This document shows positions 7,824 through 16,400 of a stretch of 48,000 nucleotides of DNA, piece by piece. The stretch's first letter is position 1; every line of letters begins with the position of its first letter. A program made the position numbers and the translations under genes. The notes beneath the pieces were generated by a model, which did not search any database, was not told the DNA's origin, and saw only the letters and a program-made list of their open reading frames with translations. The stretch covers positions 1 to 48,000 of IMG/VR virus record IMGVR_UViG_3300035703_000139, one strand, 5' to 3'. The DNA is from a virus.

Positions 7824-9676
7824 TGTCCCAGACGCTACAAGACCAGAACCTCACTACTATCTCTTTTAATGCGGGCGTCGTTAAAGAGCAGACCCGCAAG
7901 ACGGCCGAAAGTTTTTGGACCGATGCCGACAAGGTGCGCTTCCGCCTAGGCAAACCCGAACTGCTAGGCGGCTGGCAAAACGTAACAACACCGGAACAGA
8001 CCTTCGATCTGCTTGGCACACCCCGTGCCCTTGAAACTGTTCGCTCCATCGATGGTCAGCGCGTCGCAGTCATTGGTACCAACATTGGTCTCTTTGCTTC
8101 CAACCTGTCCCGCTATTACGACATCAGCCCGCGCGTCACAACGGTTGCCACGTCCAGCGCCTTCTCGACTTCTGCCGGCTCCACCGAAGTCGTCGTATCT
8201 GTGTCCGCCCACGGCCTTGAAACTAATACAGTCGTAGGCTTTACATCAGCAACTACAACTATCGGCGGCAACATCGTTATCAACGTATCTGCTGCTGTCA
8301 CAGTCGCATACCAGATCAGCGTCATCGACAACAACAGTTTTGCAATTGACGTAGGCACCACGGCCGCAGCCACATCCGCGCAGACCGGCGGAGACTTCAC
8401 CGCCTACTTGCACTACCCAGCCGGCCCAGATGCCAACGAAATCGTTAATGGCTGGGGCACTGGCGTTTGGAACGGCAACTTCGGTTGGGGTTCTCCTGCC
8501 AGCGGCAGTTCTTTCGTGCTGCCTTTGCGCCTATGGTCACTGGACTTGTGGGGCACCGAAGTCATGGCCGTGCCGACCAGCGGACCGCTCATGCTCTATC
8601 AGCCGCAGAATGGTCTCGACACACCGGCTGTCGTCGTAACTGCCGCACCCTCCGTCAATCAGATTGTCCGCGTAGCGCCGGAAGCCCGGCACGTCGTTCT
8701 CTATGGCACCCACGACCTAAGCGGCAACTACGATCCCCTCCTTATCCGTTGGTGCAGTTCCGAAGACTACACTGACTGGACGCCCACACTCACGAACACG
8801 GCGGGTGACTACAGGCTTCCATCGCGTGGCTCCGAAATTCGTAACGTCACGCGAATGACAGACAAGACCATTATTCTAACAGACTCGGACTTGTTCTCGC
8901 AAAACTACATTGGCTCCAACGACGTATTCGGCTTTGTGCGCGGCTCTGAAAACTGTGGCGTTATTTCACAAAACGCAGCCGTAGAATATAACGGCGTTCT
9001 GTACTGGATGTCAAACAACGGCCAGTTCTTTAAATTCGATGGCCGCGTCCAACCACTTGACTGCCAAGTTCTGCGCTTCATCTTCGACAATCTGAATACA
9101 TTCCAGACAGACAAAATCTGTGCCGGCGTCAACTCACGCTTCAACGAAATCATATGGTTCTACCCGGAAGCCGGCAACTCCGAAAACAACCGCTACGCAA
9201 TCTACAACACAGCAGAAAACCACTGGACTGTCGGCACTCTAGTCCGCACAGCCTGGAAGGACTCTAGCACGTTCAGTGATCCGCTGGCAACCGGCTCGGC
9301 TGGCATGGGCACCTACTATCATGAAGTGGGTTACGCCGACGACACACAACCTATGGTTGCATACCTTGAGTCCGGCTACTTCGACCTGCAATCCGGCAAT
9401 GACATTCTGTTCGCCAACAAAGTCGTGCCAGACTTTTCGAACATCTCCAACAACGACCCGTTCACGGGCACGCTGACGCTGACGCTGAATGCGCGCAAAT
9501 ATCCTGATGCGCCCGAAATTACCAAAGGCCCCTACCTAATTCAGTCCAACACGCAAAAGATTTCTACGCGCCTGCGTGGCCGCGAGTTTGCAATCCGCTT
9601 TGACTCCAACGTCATCAACGTGCCCTGGCGCCTCGGTGAATTCCGCATGGCCATAGAGCCTGACGGTAACCGATGA
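7823..9676 (+). CDS. Tail nozzle protein (P22 gp10 / SU10 nozzle-like)
   Basis: A 617-aa beta-rich protein whose ATG overlaps the fibre stop. The start, with FNAGVVKEQTRKTAESFWTD, and repeated propeller-like segments (WSLDLWGTEVMAVPTSGPLM; LYWMSNNGQFFKFDG; RYAIYNTAENHWTVGT) are typical of the P22 gp10-like tail-needle hub or nozzle family. In such phages six copies form the narrow exit tube below the adaptor. Placement after the adaptors and fibre, and before the ejection proteins, agrees. Confidence 0.75.
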   Translation: MSQTLQDQNLTTISFNAGVVKEQTRKTAESFWTDADKVRFRLGKPELLGGWQNVTTPEQTFDLLGTPRALETVRSIDGQRVAVIGTNIGLFASNLSRYYDISPRVTTVATSSAFSTSAGSTEVVVSVSAHGLETNTVVGFTSATTTIGGNIVINVSAAVTVAYQISVIDNNSFAIDVGTTAAATSAQTGGDFTAYLHYPAGPDANEIVNGWGTGVWNGNFGWGSPASGSSFVLPLRLWSLDLWGTEVMAVPTSGPLMLYQPQNGLDTPAVVVTAAPSVNQIVRVAPEARHVVLYGTHDLSGNYDPLLIRWCSSEDYTDWTPTLTNTAGDYRLPSRGSEIRNVTRMTDKTIILTDSDLFSQNYIGSNDVFGFVRGSENCGVISQNAAVEYNGVLYWMSNNGQFFKFDGRVQPLDCQVLRFIFDNLNTFQTDKICAGVNSRFNEIIWFYPEAGNSENNRYAIYNTAENHWTVGTLVRTAWKDSSTFSDPLATGSAGMGTYYHEVGYADDTQPMVAYLESGYFDLQSGNDILFANKVVPDFSNISNNDPFTGTLTLTLNARKYPDAPEITKGPYLIQSNTQKISTRLRGREFAIRFDSNVINVPWRLGEFRMAIEPDGNR

Positions 9677-9954
9677 CCCGGCGCCTCACATCGCGCACCT
9701 TTCCAGACCCACCCGCATCGTGGGACTCCTCTTCGCAGGAAGTCTGGAACAGGCTAGTCCGCACGCTAGAAGCCTCCGACCTCTTCGATAGGGGCCGGCG
9801 CACACGCCCGCAATTCATTGTGAAGGGCACCGTCTCTGCGCCAACAACGCTAGACTTAAGTGCCCCGAACGTATCGGTCCTCACGCAACTTGTAGGCAAA
9901 CTTCTCGTAGCCTTGCAGTCCAGCAACTTCGTAGATGTCCGTGAAGACCTTTAA
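9673..9954 (+). CDS. Small tail-cluster protein, unknown
   Basis: A 93-aa protein beginning MTRRLTSRTFPDPPASW with an amphipathic helix (EVWNRLVRTLEASDLFD) and a short beta C-terminus. It overlaps the nozzle stop by four bases, so it is translationally coupled. Small proteins often follow nozzle genes in this phage type. I recognise no function. Confidence 0.65.
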   Translation: MTRRLTSRTFPDPPASWDSSSQEVWNRLVRTLEASDLFDRGRRTRPQFIVKGTVSAPTTLDLSAPNVSVLTQLVGKLLVALQSSNFVDVREDL

Positions 9955-9980
9955 TATCTTAGCATTTTGTGCTAAAATGC
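9950..9980 (+). promoter_or_regulatory. Promoter with overlapping dyad before the ejection genes
   Basis: A TTTAAT (9950-9955) / TAAAAT (9973-9978) pair with 17-bp spacing and an upstream TG forms an extended -10. The dyad TAGCA-N5-TGCTA overlaps the -10, and GCATTTT/AAAATGC forms a hairpin. Very similar elements lie before 19040 and 21994. AAAGGA then leads to the ATG at 9997. Confidence 0.55.
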
Positions 9981-9996
9981 CAAAGGAATCACGACG

Positions 9997-11106
9997 ATGA
10001 GCGGCTCTTTCGTTCCCTCCTACCTTGCCAACGCCTACCTAACTGGTGCGATGCCTTCGCAGCAACCCGTCGTCATGCCCAACACTGGCTTCCTTCAGAC
10101 GCTGCTTGGCAAGCCAACGGTCTCTCCTCTCGAATCCCGCGAAACCGCCAACCGCTCCGCCCTCGAAGTCCTCACCAATTTAGCCGGCAACCAAGAATCC
10201 GGCACGCCTGCTGGCGCCCCCGCCCCTCCCGGCTCGCCTCTCGACGCAACGGCTGGCATGGGCCGCATCGGCGGCATGATGGGTTCTCTAGCCGGTGGTA
10301 GGCTTGGCGGCATTGCTGGTCGCTCTCTTGGTAGTGCCATTGGTAGCGCAGTAGCAGCAAATCGCGCACAAGAAATTGCCGACATGTATGGCCTTACCAA
10401 CATGACTTCACCAGCGGCAGCCGCCGGGCGCAGCGCGCTTAATGCTGGCTTGACCGGACTAGTTGGGTCGCTTGCAGATAGTATTGCCCCCGGCTACAAT
10501 GCGCGCTCTGAATTAGCAGATCGCTTTAATGAAATGACTGCGCGCACAGAAATGGACCCATACATGCAGATGGAAATGCATCGGCAAATGTATTCTTCCA
10601 TGGAAGAAGCACCGCCTGAAACCCATTTTGCAATGGACCCTACTTGGGGCGGGCCGGCTCCCGGCGAACCAACTGACAACAGCGCGCAAGATATGTCTGG
10701 CTTCGGTGAAGCCACAGCAGAATCCAGCCCCGGCTCTACTGAAGGTGGTGACAAGGCGCGGCGGGGCGGACTTGCTACTGACAATGGATTCCTAGGCCCT
10801 GAGAAGTTCGCGCAAGGTGGCGCGGTAGTGGAACTTCAGGGCGGTGGCAAGATTGCTGTTGGTCCTGGTGGCGGTCTCGATGATCTTATTCCGACTTCCA
10901 TCAATGGTAAGCGGGCAGCCGCTCTCAGCGACGGCGAGTTCGTAATTCCGGCCGACGTGGTCAGCATGATGGGTGATGGTTCGTCCAATGCTGGTGCGCG
11001 CCGACTTTATGATTTGGTGCGGCAGATTAGGCAATCCAAGACAGGCACGTCGCGTCAAGCCGGGCCGTTGCCGGTAGGCGAGATTCTGAAAAGGACTATG
11101 CGATGA
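9997..11106 (+). CDS. Internal virion (ejection) protein A
   Basis: A 369-aa protein. The N-terminal half is Gly/Ala-rich with small-residue helices (GGRLGGIAGRSLGSAIGSAV, about 106-125), suited to membrane insertion during DNA ejection. The C-terminal half contains FAQGGAVVELQGGGKI and the widely shared phage motif AALSDGEFVIPADVVSMMGD with ARRLYDLVRQIR. The SDGEFVIP domain recurs in phage internal and tail proteins. It probably belongs to the ejectosome encoded by this and the next three genes. The stop overlaps the next start (ATGCGATGA). Confidence 0.65.
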   Translation: MSGSFVPSYLANAYLTGAMPSQQPVVMPNTGFLQTLLGKPTVSPLESRETANRSALEVLTNLAGNQESGTPAGAPAPPGSPLDATAGMGRIGGMMGSLAGGRLGGIAGRSLGSAIGSAVAANRAQEIADMYGLTNMTSPAAAAGRSALNAGLTGLVGSLADSIAPGYNARSELADRFNEMTARTEMDPYMQMEMHRQMYSSMEEAPPETHFAMDPTWGGPAPGEPTDNSAQDMSGFGEATAESSPGSTEGGDKARRGGLATDNGFLGPEKFAQGGAVVELQGGGKIAVGPGGGLDDLIPTSINGKRAAALSDGEFVIPADVVSMMGDGSSNAGARRLYDLVRQIRQSKTGTSRQAGPLPVGEILKRTMR

Positions 11107-12392
11107 GCGGATTTCTAGGCGGCCTTCTCGGCAGCAACGACCAGACAGTCACCACGACTTCCAGCACGCTGCGTCCGCAGGCCGAAGCCCTCGCCTCCAA
11201 CTTTTTTACGCGCACGCAACAGTTTGCCGACCAGCCTTACGCCGCCTACAAAGGCTCCCGTGAAGCTGGCTTTACGCCGGATCAACTAGCCGCCTTCGAA
11301 TCTGCGCGTGGTATCGGCGGCCGGGCCGGCGACATCTACGGTCAGATGGCTACCGAACTTGGTGCCAGCCGCGTCCCCGCCAACATCGCCGAAATCCAGC
11401 AACTTGCCGGCGGCGTCGGCGGAATCGTGCCCGGCTCCCAGGCCCTCCTGCCCGGCATGACTAGCGCCGTCCAACAGACAGGCGCACTTGCTGGCATGGC
11501 TCCCGACATTCTGCAACAGTCGGTGCCGGGCACTATGGCTTTGGCGCAGACGCTGCCGAACGTCAATCTGCAAGCCTACATGAATCCATATACGGAAGCA
11601 GTGTTGGCCCCCGCTCTCGAAGACGTGGCACGCCGATCCGCTCTAGAGCGCAACGCACTCCGCGCACAGCAGGCACGCACCGGAGCCTTCGGTGGATCGC
11701 GTGGCGCCGTTGCCGAACAGGAACTTGAGCGTAACGTAATGGGCGAGATTGGCCGCCTGTCAGCAAACGAACGTGCCCGCGCCTTCAACGAAGCCGCCTC
11801 TCAGTTCCGCCAAGACCAACAGAACATTCCGCAACTGTATTCTGCCGCCCTCGGGCAACTTGGTGCCGGCCAGCAACTTCAGCGCGGCGCACTCGACGCA
11901 GCCAACCAAGCACTTGCCGGCCGCGCTGCCGTGCAGCAGCAGGGTCTCGTCGGACAGCAGGCCCTCGGCAACGTGGCACAGGCCGAAGCCCAGCGTCAAG
12001 CCATGCTTCAGGGCCTTTCTGCGCAGAACCTCGGCCTCATGCAAACCCAGGTCAATCCGCTACTTGCAACCGGCGGCCTCCAGCAGGCCCTCTCGCAATC
12101 GCAACTCGACCGCGCATACCAAGACTACATCGAGCAACGCGATTGGGCAACTCGCGGCCTAGCCGCACAGCAGCGCGCTCTCGGCATCTCCGCTGCCACG
12201 CAACCTATCGGCACCACCAGCACTGTCAATCCGCCAAACGCCAACCCCTATGGCCAAGTCATCGGCGGCACGCTCGGCATCCTTTCCGCCCTCGGCTCCC
12301 CCACCGTCCAATCCGGCCTCTCCAGTCTTGGCAGTGGCCTCTCCAGTGTTGGCAATTGGATTGGCGGCGGGCTAAGTTCTTTGTTTGGTTAA
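11103..12392 (+). CDS. Internal virion (ejection) protein B
   Basis: A 429-aa protein, strongly helical and Gln/Ala-rich. A conserved-looking block, AYMNPYTEAVLAPALEDVAR with ARTGAFGGSRGAVAEQELER (about 158-208), is common in podovirus internal virion proteins. Long Gln/Ala helices follow, and the C-terminus is a Gly/Ser/Leu glycine-zipper-like segment (SGLSSLGSGLSSVGNWIGGG). It probably lodges in the capsid core and passes into the cell envelope with the DNA. Confidence 0.7.
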   Translation: MSGFLGGLLGSNDQTVTTTSSTLRPQAEALASNFFTRTQQFADQPYAAYKGSREAGFTPDQLAAFESARGIGGRAGDIYGQMATELGASRVPANIAEIQQLAGGVGGIVPGSQALLPGMTSAVQQTGALAGMAPDILQQSVPGTMALAQTLPNVNLQAYMNPYTEAVLAPALEDVARRSALERNALRAQQARTGAFGGSRGAVAEQELERNVMGEIGRLSANERARAFNEAASQFRQDQQNIPQLYSAALGQLGAGQQLQRGALDAANQALAGRAAVQQQGLVGQQALGNVAQAEAQRQAMLQGLSAQNLGLMQTQVNPLLATGGLQQALSQSQLDRAYQDYIEQRDWATRGLAAQQRALGISAATQPIGTTSTVNPPNANPYGQVIGGTLGILSALGSPTVQSGLSSLGSGLSSVGNWIGGGLSSLFG

Positions 12393-12407
12393 CGCAGGAA
12401 TCATAGC

Positions 12408-13418
12408 ATGTCCCAAAGCCTCTATGATATGATGACGCCGGAACAGGCACGCATGATGCTCGCAGCATTCAAGGAGCGCCTGCCGACTGGCGGCGTTGCT
12501 GACGAAGCCCTTCTTGCCGGCGGCCTTCCAATGGATTTGCTGTCCTCCGTCGCACCCGCCGAAACGTTGCCGACGCCGCCCATTCCGCCCGAAGGTGGTG
12601 CGTCCGCTGCGCCTGTCGTAACAGATGGTGCCGCCGCCGCCACTTCGCCTACTACGCCGCAGGCCCAGGCCGATTCGCTGGCCCGCCTGCGCGATCTGAT
12701 TGGTGGTGGCGACCGCCCCACGCTAGAAGATCGTGGCCGCGAAAACCTGATGAACTTCTTTTTCAGCATGGCTGCCTCGCGCAATCCGTCCTTCTTCGGC
12801 CAACTTGGTGAAGCCGGCCAGCAACTTGCCCGCGCCGATGCCGCTGCCCGCGCCGAAGCCCTGCAAGAACGCCGCCTCGACATCGAAGCCGGCTACCGCG
12901 CCTCGCAAGAAGAACGTCAACTTCGCGAACTACTCCGCGACGAAGACCCCAACTCTCCGCGCGCCCGCCTCATCGAAGCGCAAATTGCCAACCTTCGCGC
13001 TTCCGCTGCCCGCGCTGGCCGTGAAGGCACATCTAGTCGCCTGACTGGACAATACACTGGTGACGATGGTATTGTGCGCGGCATGAATCGTCAAGGGCGA
13101 CTTGAACCGTACAGAACAGAAACAAACGAACCTTTTAGGCGCAGAGAAACTGATCCTGCCACAAGTGCTAACTGGATGCAAGCATATAACGAATCTATGC
13201 GAAACAGCGCACCACTTCGCGGGATTCCGGAAACGGCTCAAGAAAGAGAGGCTAGGCAACAGCAAGCAATCGCTGATGCTAATGCGGCCGTCGCTGCTTT
13301 GCGTGGAACTTTGCGCCCTAACCTCCCCGGTTCGCAGCAGCAGCAGCAGCAGCAGGCGCCTACACGCCCTAGCGGGGTAACACGCTATGATGAATTTGGA
13401 CGTCCCATAACACAATGA
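12408..13418 (+). CDS. Internal virion (ejection) protein C
   Basis: A 336-aa protein. A Pro/Ala-rich linker (about 50-90) leads to NLMNFFFSMAASRNPSFFGQ (about 112-131), followed by a long charged helix of Ala/Arg/Glu heptads. A poly-Gln run lies near the C-terminus. The block before the long helix resembles other podovirus core proteins. The last third is more AT-rich than the rest. The stop overlaps the start of the giant ejection protein (ATGA), so the two are coupled. Confidence 0.65.
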   Translation: MSQSLYDMMTPEQARMMLAAFKERLPTGGVADEALLAGGLPMDLLSSVAPAETLPTPPIPPEGGASAAPVVTDGAAAATSPTTPQAQADSLARLRDLIGGGDRPTLEDRGRENLMNFFFSMAASRNPSFFGQLGEAGQQLARADAAARAEALQERRLDIEAGYRASQEERQLRELLRDEDPNSPRARLIEAQIANLRASAARAGREGTSSRLTGQYTGDDGIVRGMNRQGRLEPYRTETNEPFRRRETDPATSANWMQAYNESMRNSAPLRGIPETAQEREARQQQAIADANAAVAALRGTLRPNLPGSQQQQQQQAPTRPSGVTRYDEFGRPITQ

Positions 13419-16400
13419 CAATAATCGTTTTGCCCAATGGGCGCGAAATTGACGTCGATACCCCCGATCCCCAGCGCGCCGCAGCCGTAGCCCGCTTAGT
13501 ATTTCAACGCGAACACCCAAATGAATACAACGCTTGGGCAGCGCAGCAGCCTGCCGGCGGCTCTGTAGAACGTGCCTCGCGTGGCATAGACGAATTTCAG
13601 GGCCGCGTATACGGTACGATCGAAGCCATTGGTGCCGCCACAGGCATCGAGTCTCTTGAACAGTTTGGTCGGCGCGGCGCACAACGCAACGTTGTTGAAG
13701 CGGAAGCCGCAATGCCGGCCGCGCGTTTGCGTTCCTTTGGTGAAGCCGAAGGTGTCGGTGGCATTCTGCGTGCTGGCCAACAGGCCATTGCTGGCTCCCT
13801 TCCAGAACTTCCTGGCCCCATTGCCGGCGCGGTCGCAGGCAGTCGCTTTGGTATTCCCGGCGCAATTATCGGCGCAGCAATCGGCTCACTTCCCTCACTT
13901 CCAGGCGGCAACGTACAAGCGCAGCGTCAAGAGGCTGCCCGGCAAGCAGGTGGCGTAGAACCGGAGCAGATTCCTTCGCCCGGCCTTGCACTTGCCGCAG
14001 CAGTTCCGCAGGCCCTTGTCGGTGGCGCCCTCGATGTTCTGACGCTGCGCCTCGCGCGTGTCATTGGCGTTCCGGCCGAAGAAGTTGGGCGCACTCTACT
14101 GCCCCGCATTGCTCGTGGTATCGGTGCCGGCGCGGTAACCGAAGTTCCCGAAGAAGTTATACAGACCGCCATCCAGCGCGCGCAGGCCGGGCAGTCGCTT
14201 CTCGACAACGACGCAATGAGCGACTACTATGAAGCCGCTCTCGGTGGTGCCTTCGCTGGCGGCGCATTCGGTGGTGCTGTTGCTGGCGTAGCCGGCCGCC
14301 GCCCCCAAGCCGCACAGGCCGCACAGCCGCCAACGGAAGAACAGCCGCCCGAAGCCGCTGCCACCCCGCCGGAACCACCGCCCGGCCCCGTCCTGCCCGA
14401 CGCGCCACTGCCCGTCGAATCCGCAGAGCAAGCAAACGAAATCATTGCTGCGCGCGGCCTGCGGCTGCCTGAAGGAATTGACGACACCGGCCGCATTGCC
14501 GCCGCCAACATTGCACTCAATAACGAATACCGCGCTGAAGTAGATCGTATTCGTAACAACGAACTCGACTCCTTTCTGGGCCGCACCCAACTCCAGCCTG
14601 CCGCCGAGGGTGCGCCGCAAGACCTTGCCCCCGCTGCCGACGCGCTGACGCGCAACGTGCTGACCGCTATTGGCGAAGGCAGACTGTCTGAGCCACGCTT
14701 CACGTCCCGCCAGATCACCGACCTCGCGCTTGAAAACCTTGGCGACGCTGGCCCCGTTCCCGTTCGCACACGCACACAAGTCAAAAAATATCTTGACGCA
14801 CTGCAAGAAGCCGGCTACCTACAGCCTGCTGGTAAGATTGGCAAAGATACTGCCTACACTCTGCCGCTCCGTCAAGCCGAGGCTGTCGCCGCTACTCCCG
14901 CGCCGGTTGTGTCCGCCACCGCGCCAGTTGCACCGCCTACCGTAAACGTGGAGCCGGAAGTTCCAGCCGCGCCTCCGGTTGCCCAAGCTATCACGCTTAC
15001 GGACCTTGCAACCAATCCCCAATCCGCGTCTCAATTTTTAGACCGCGCTTTCGCACAGAACCCCGGCGCCATCAACAGCGTGCAGAGCCTACAGGCCGCC
15101 GCACGCAACGAAGGTCTCGTGCTTCCGCCCGATCTTGCCACCGGCCTCTTTGCACAAGCCAAGCAATCCGGCATCCTGTCGCCCACCAATCTGTATGTGC
15201 CGCCCGCCAAGCGCGCCCAGCGTCAGCAGGCCCCGGCAGCAGCCGCCGCAACCCAGGCTCTCAACCAGATTGCACAGACCGGCACGTTTGCCACAATTTC
15301 GCCACAAGCCGCCCAGCAAACTGCTGCCGCACAGCAAGCCTCCGAAGACCTACAAGAAGCCGTCCGGTCTGCGCCCGCCCCCACGCAGCCGCGTGGTGCT
15401 ACTCCCGCACAGCAGCCAAGTGCGCCCGCCCCCACCGCAGCACCGCAGCCGCCGCCGCTTCCGCCCGGCTTTACGCCCAGCACTGAGCCGCCGCCGGCCG
15501 GCTTTACGCGGGCTGGTAGCCTGGGCACAGCACAGCAGCCACTGGACGCAGCAACGGCGCGGCAAGAAGGCGAGCGTGCGTTCCGGCGCGTGCTTGGCCA
15601 GAACGGTCGTATTGAAATTGAAGACCGTATCTTCTTGGAAGACCTGGATGCTGCGGTGCAACAAGCTGCTGCCGACGCGGGCATCACGAACATTGACGGC
15701 GCCGCCATCGGTGACCTTGCAATTCTTGCGCTGCGCGATGGCGCCACACCGATTACGGACGTGGCAATTCACGAAGGCTTCCACGTCGCTGAGAATATGG
15801 GGCTGTTCACGCCAAACGAACAAGTCATCCTCAACGCCAATCTGGATCGCATCCGCGAAGTAATCCGTCAACGCATTCCGTCTGTCTCCGAACAAGACCT
15901 TGCCAACCCGTCGGAAGTGCGGGCCTACGGTCTGAATGCTCGCGTATTCCAGCGCGCTGACTTCGGCTCCACCGTCAACAGAATCTTTGACAAACTTACA
16001 AACTTTGTTGACAGGCTTGGTAGTTTCGTGCGTGGCCGTGGCTTCCAGTCTTGGCGCGATGTTTACGATTCGTTCTATGCCGGCGAAATGGCAAACCGTC
16101 AGGGCGCGGCTGCCCGCTACCCAGGCGACAACGCTAACGTAAACTTTGCTGCCAGCGGCGCACTTAGGGGCGACCCCAAAGATCAGCCCCGCGTTCAGAG
16201 AGTTGCTAAAGACGAACTCAGTTATTTTTTGCGTTGGTTTGGCAGTCCCATTATGACTATCGGCAAGGTCCGTCCTAATATGCGGGCAGTTGCCGACACT
16301 CAAAAGACTCTGTATACCCGTGCCAACGAAGCCGTCGATGCTACCGAAAATCTGATTACCGGCCTGTATAGGTTGCCGCCAGAATCCGTAACAAAAGTTA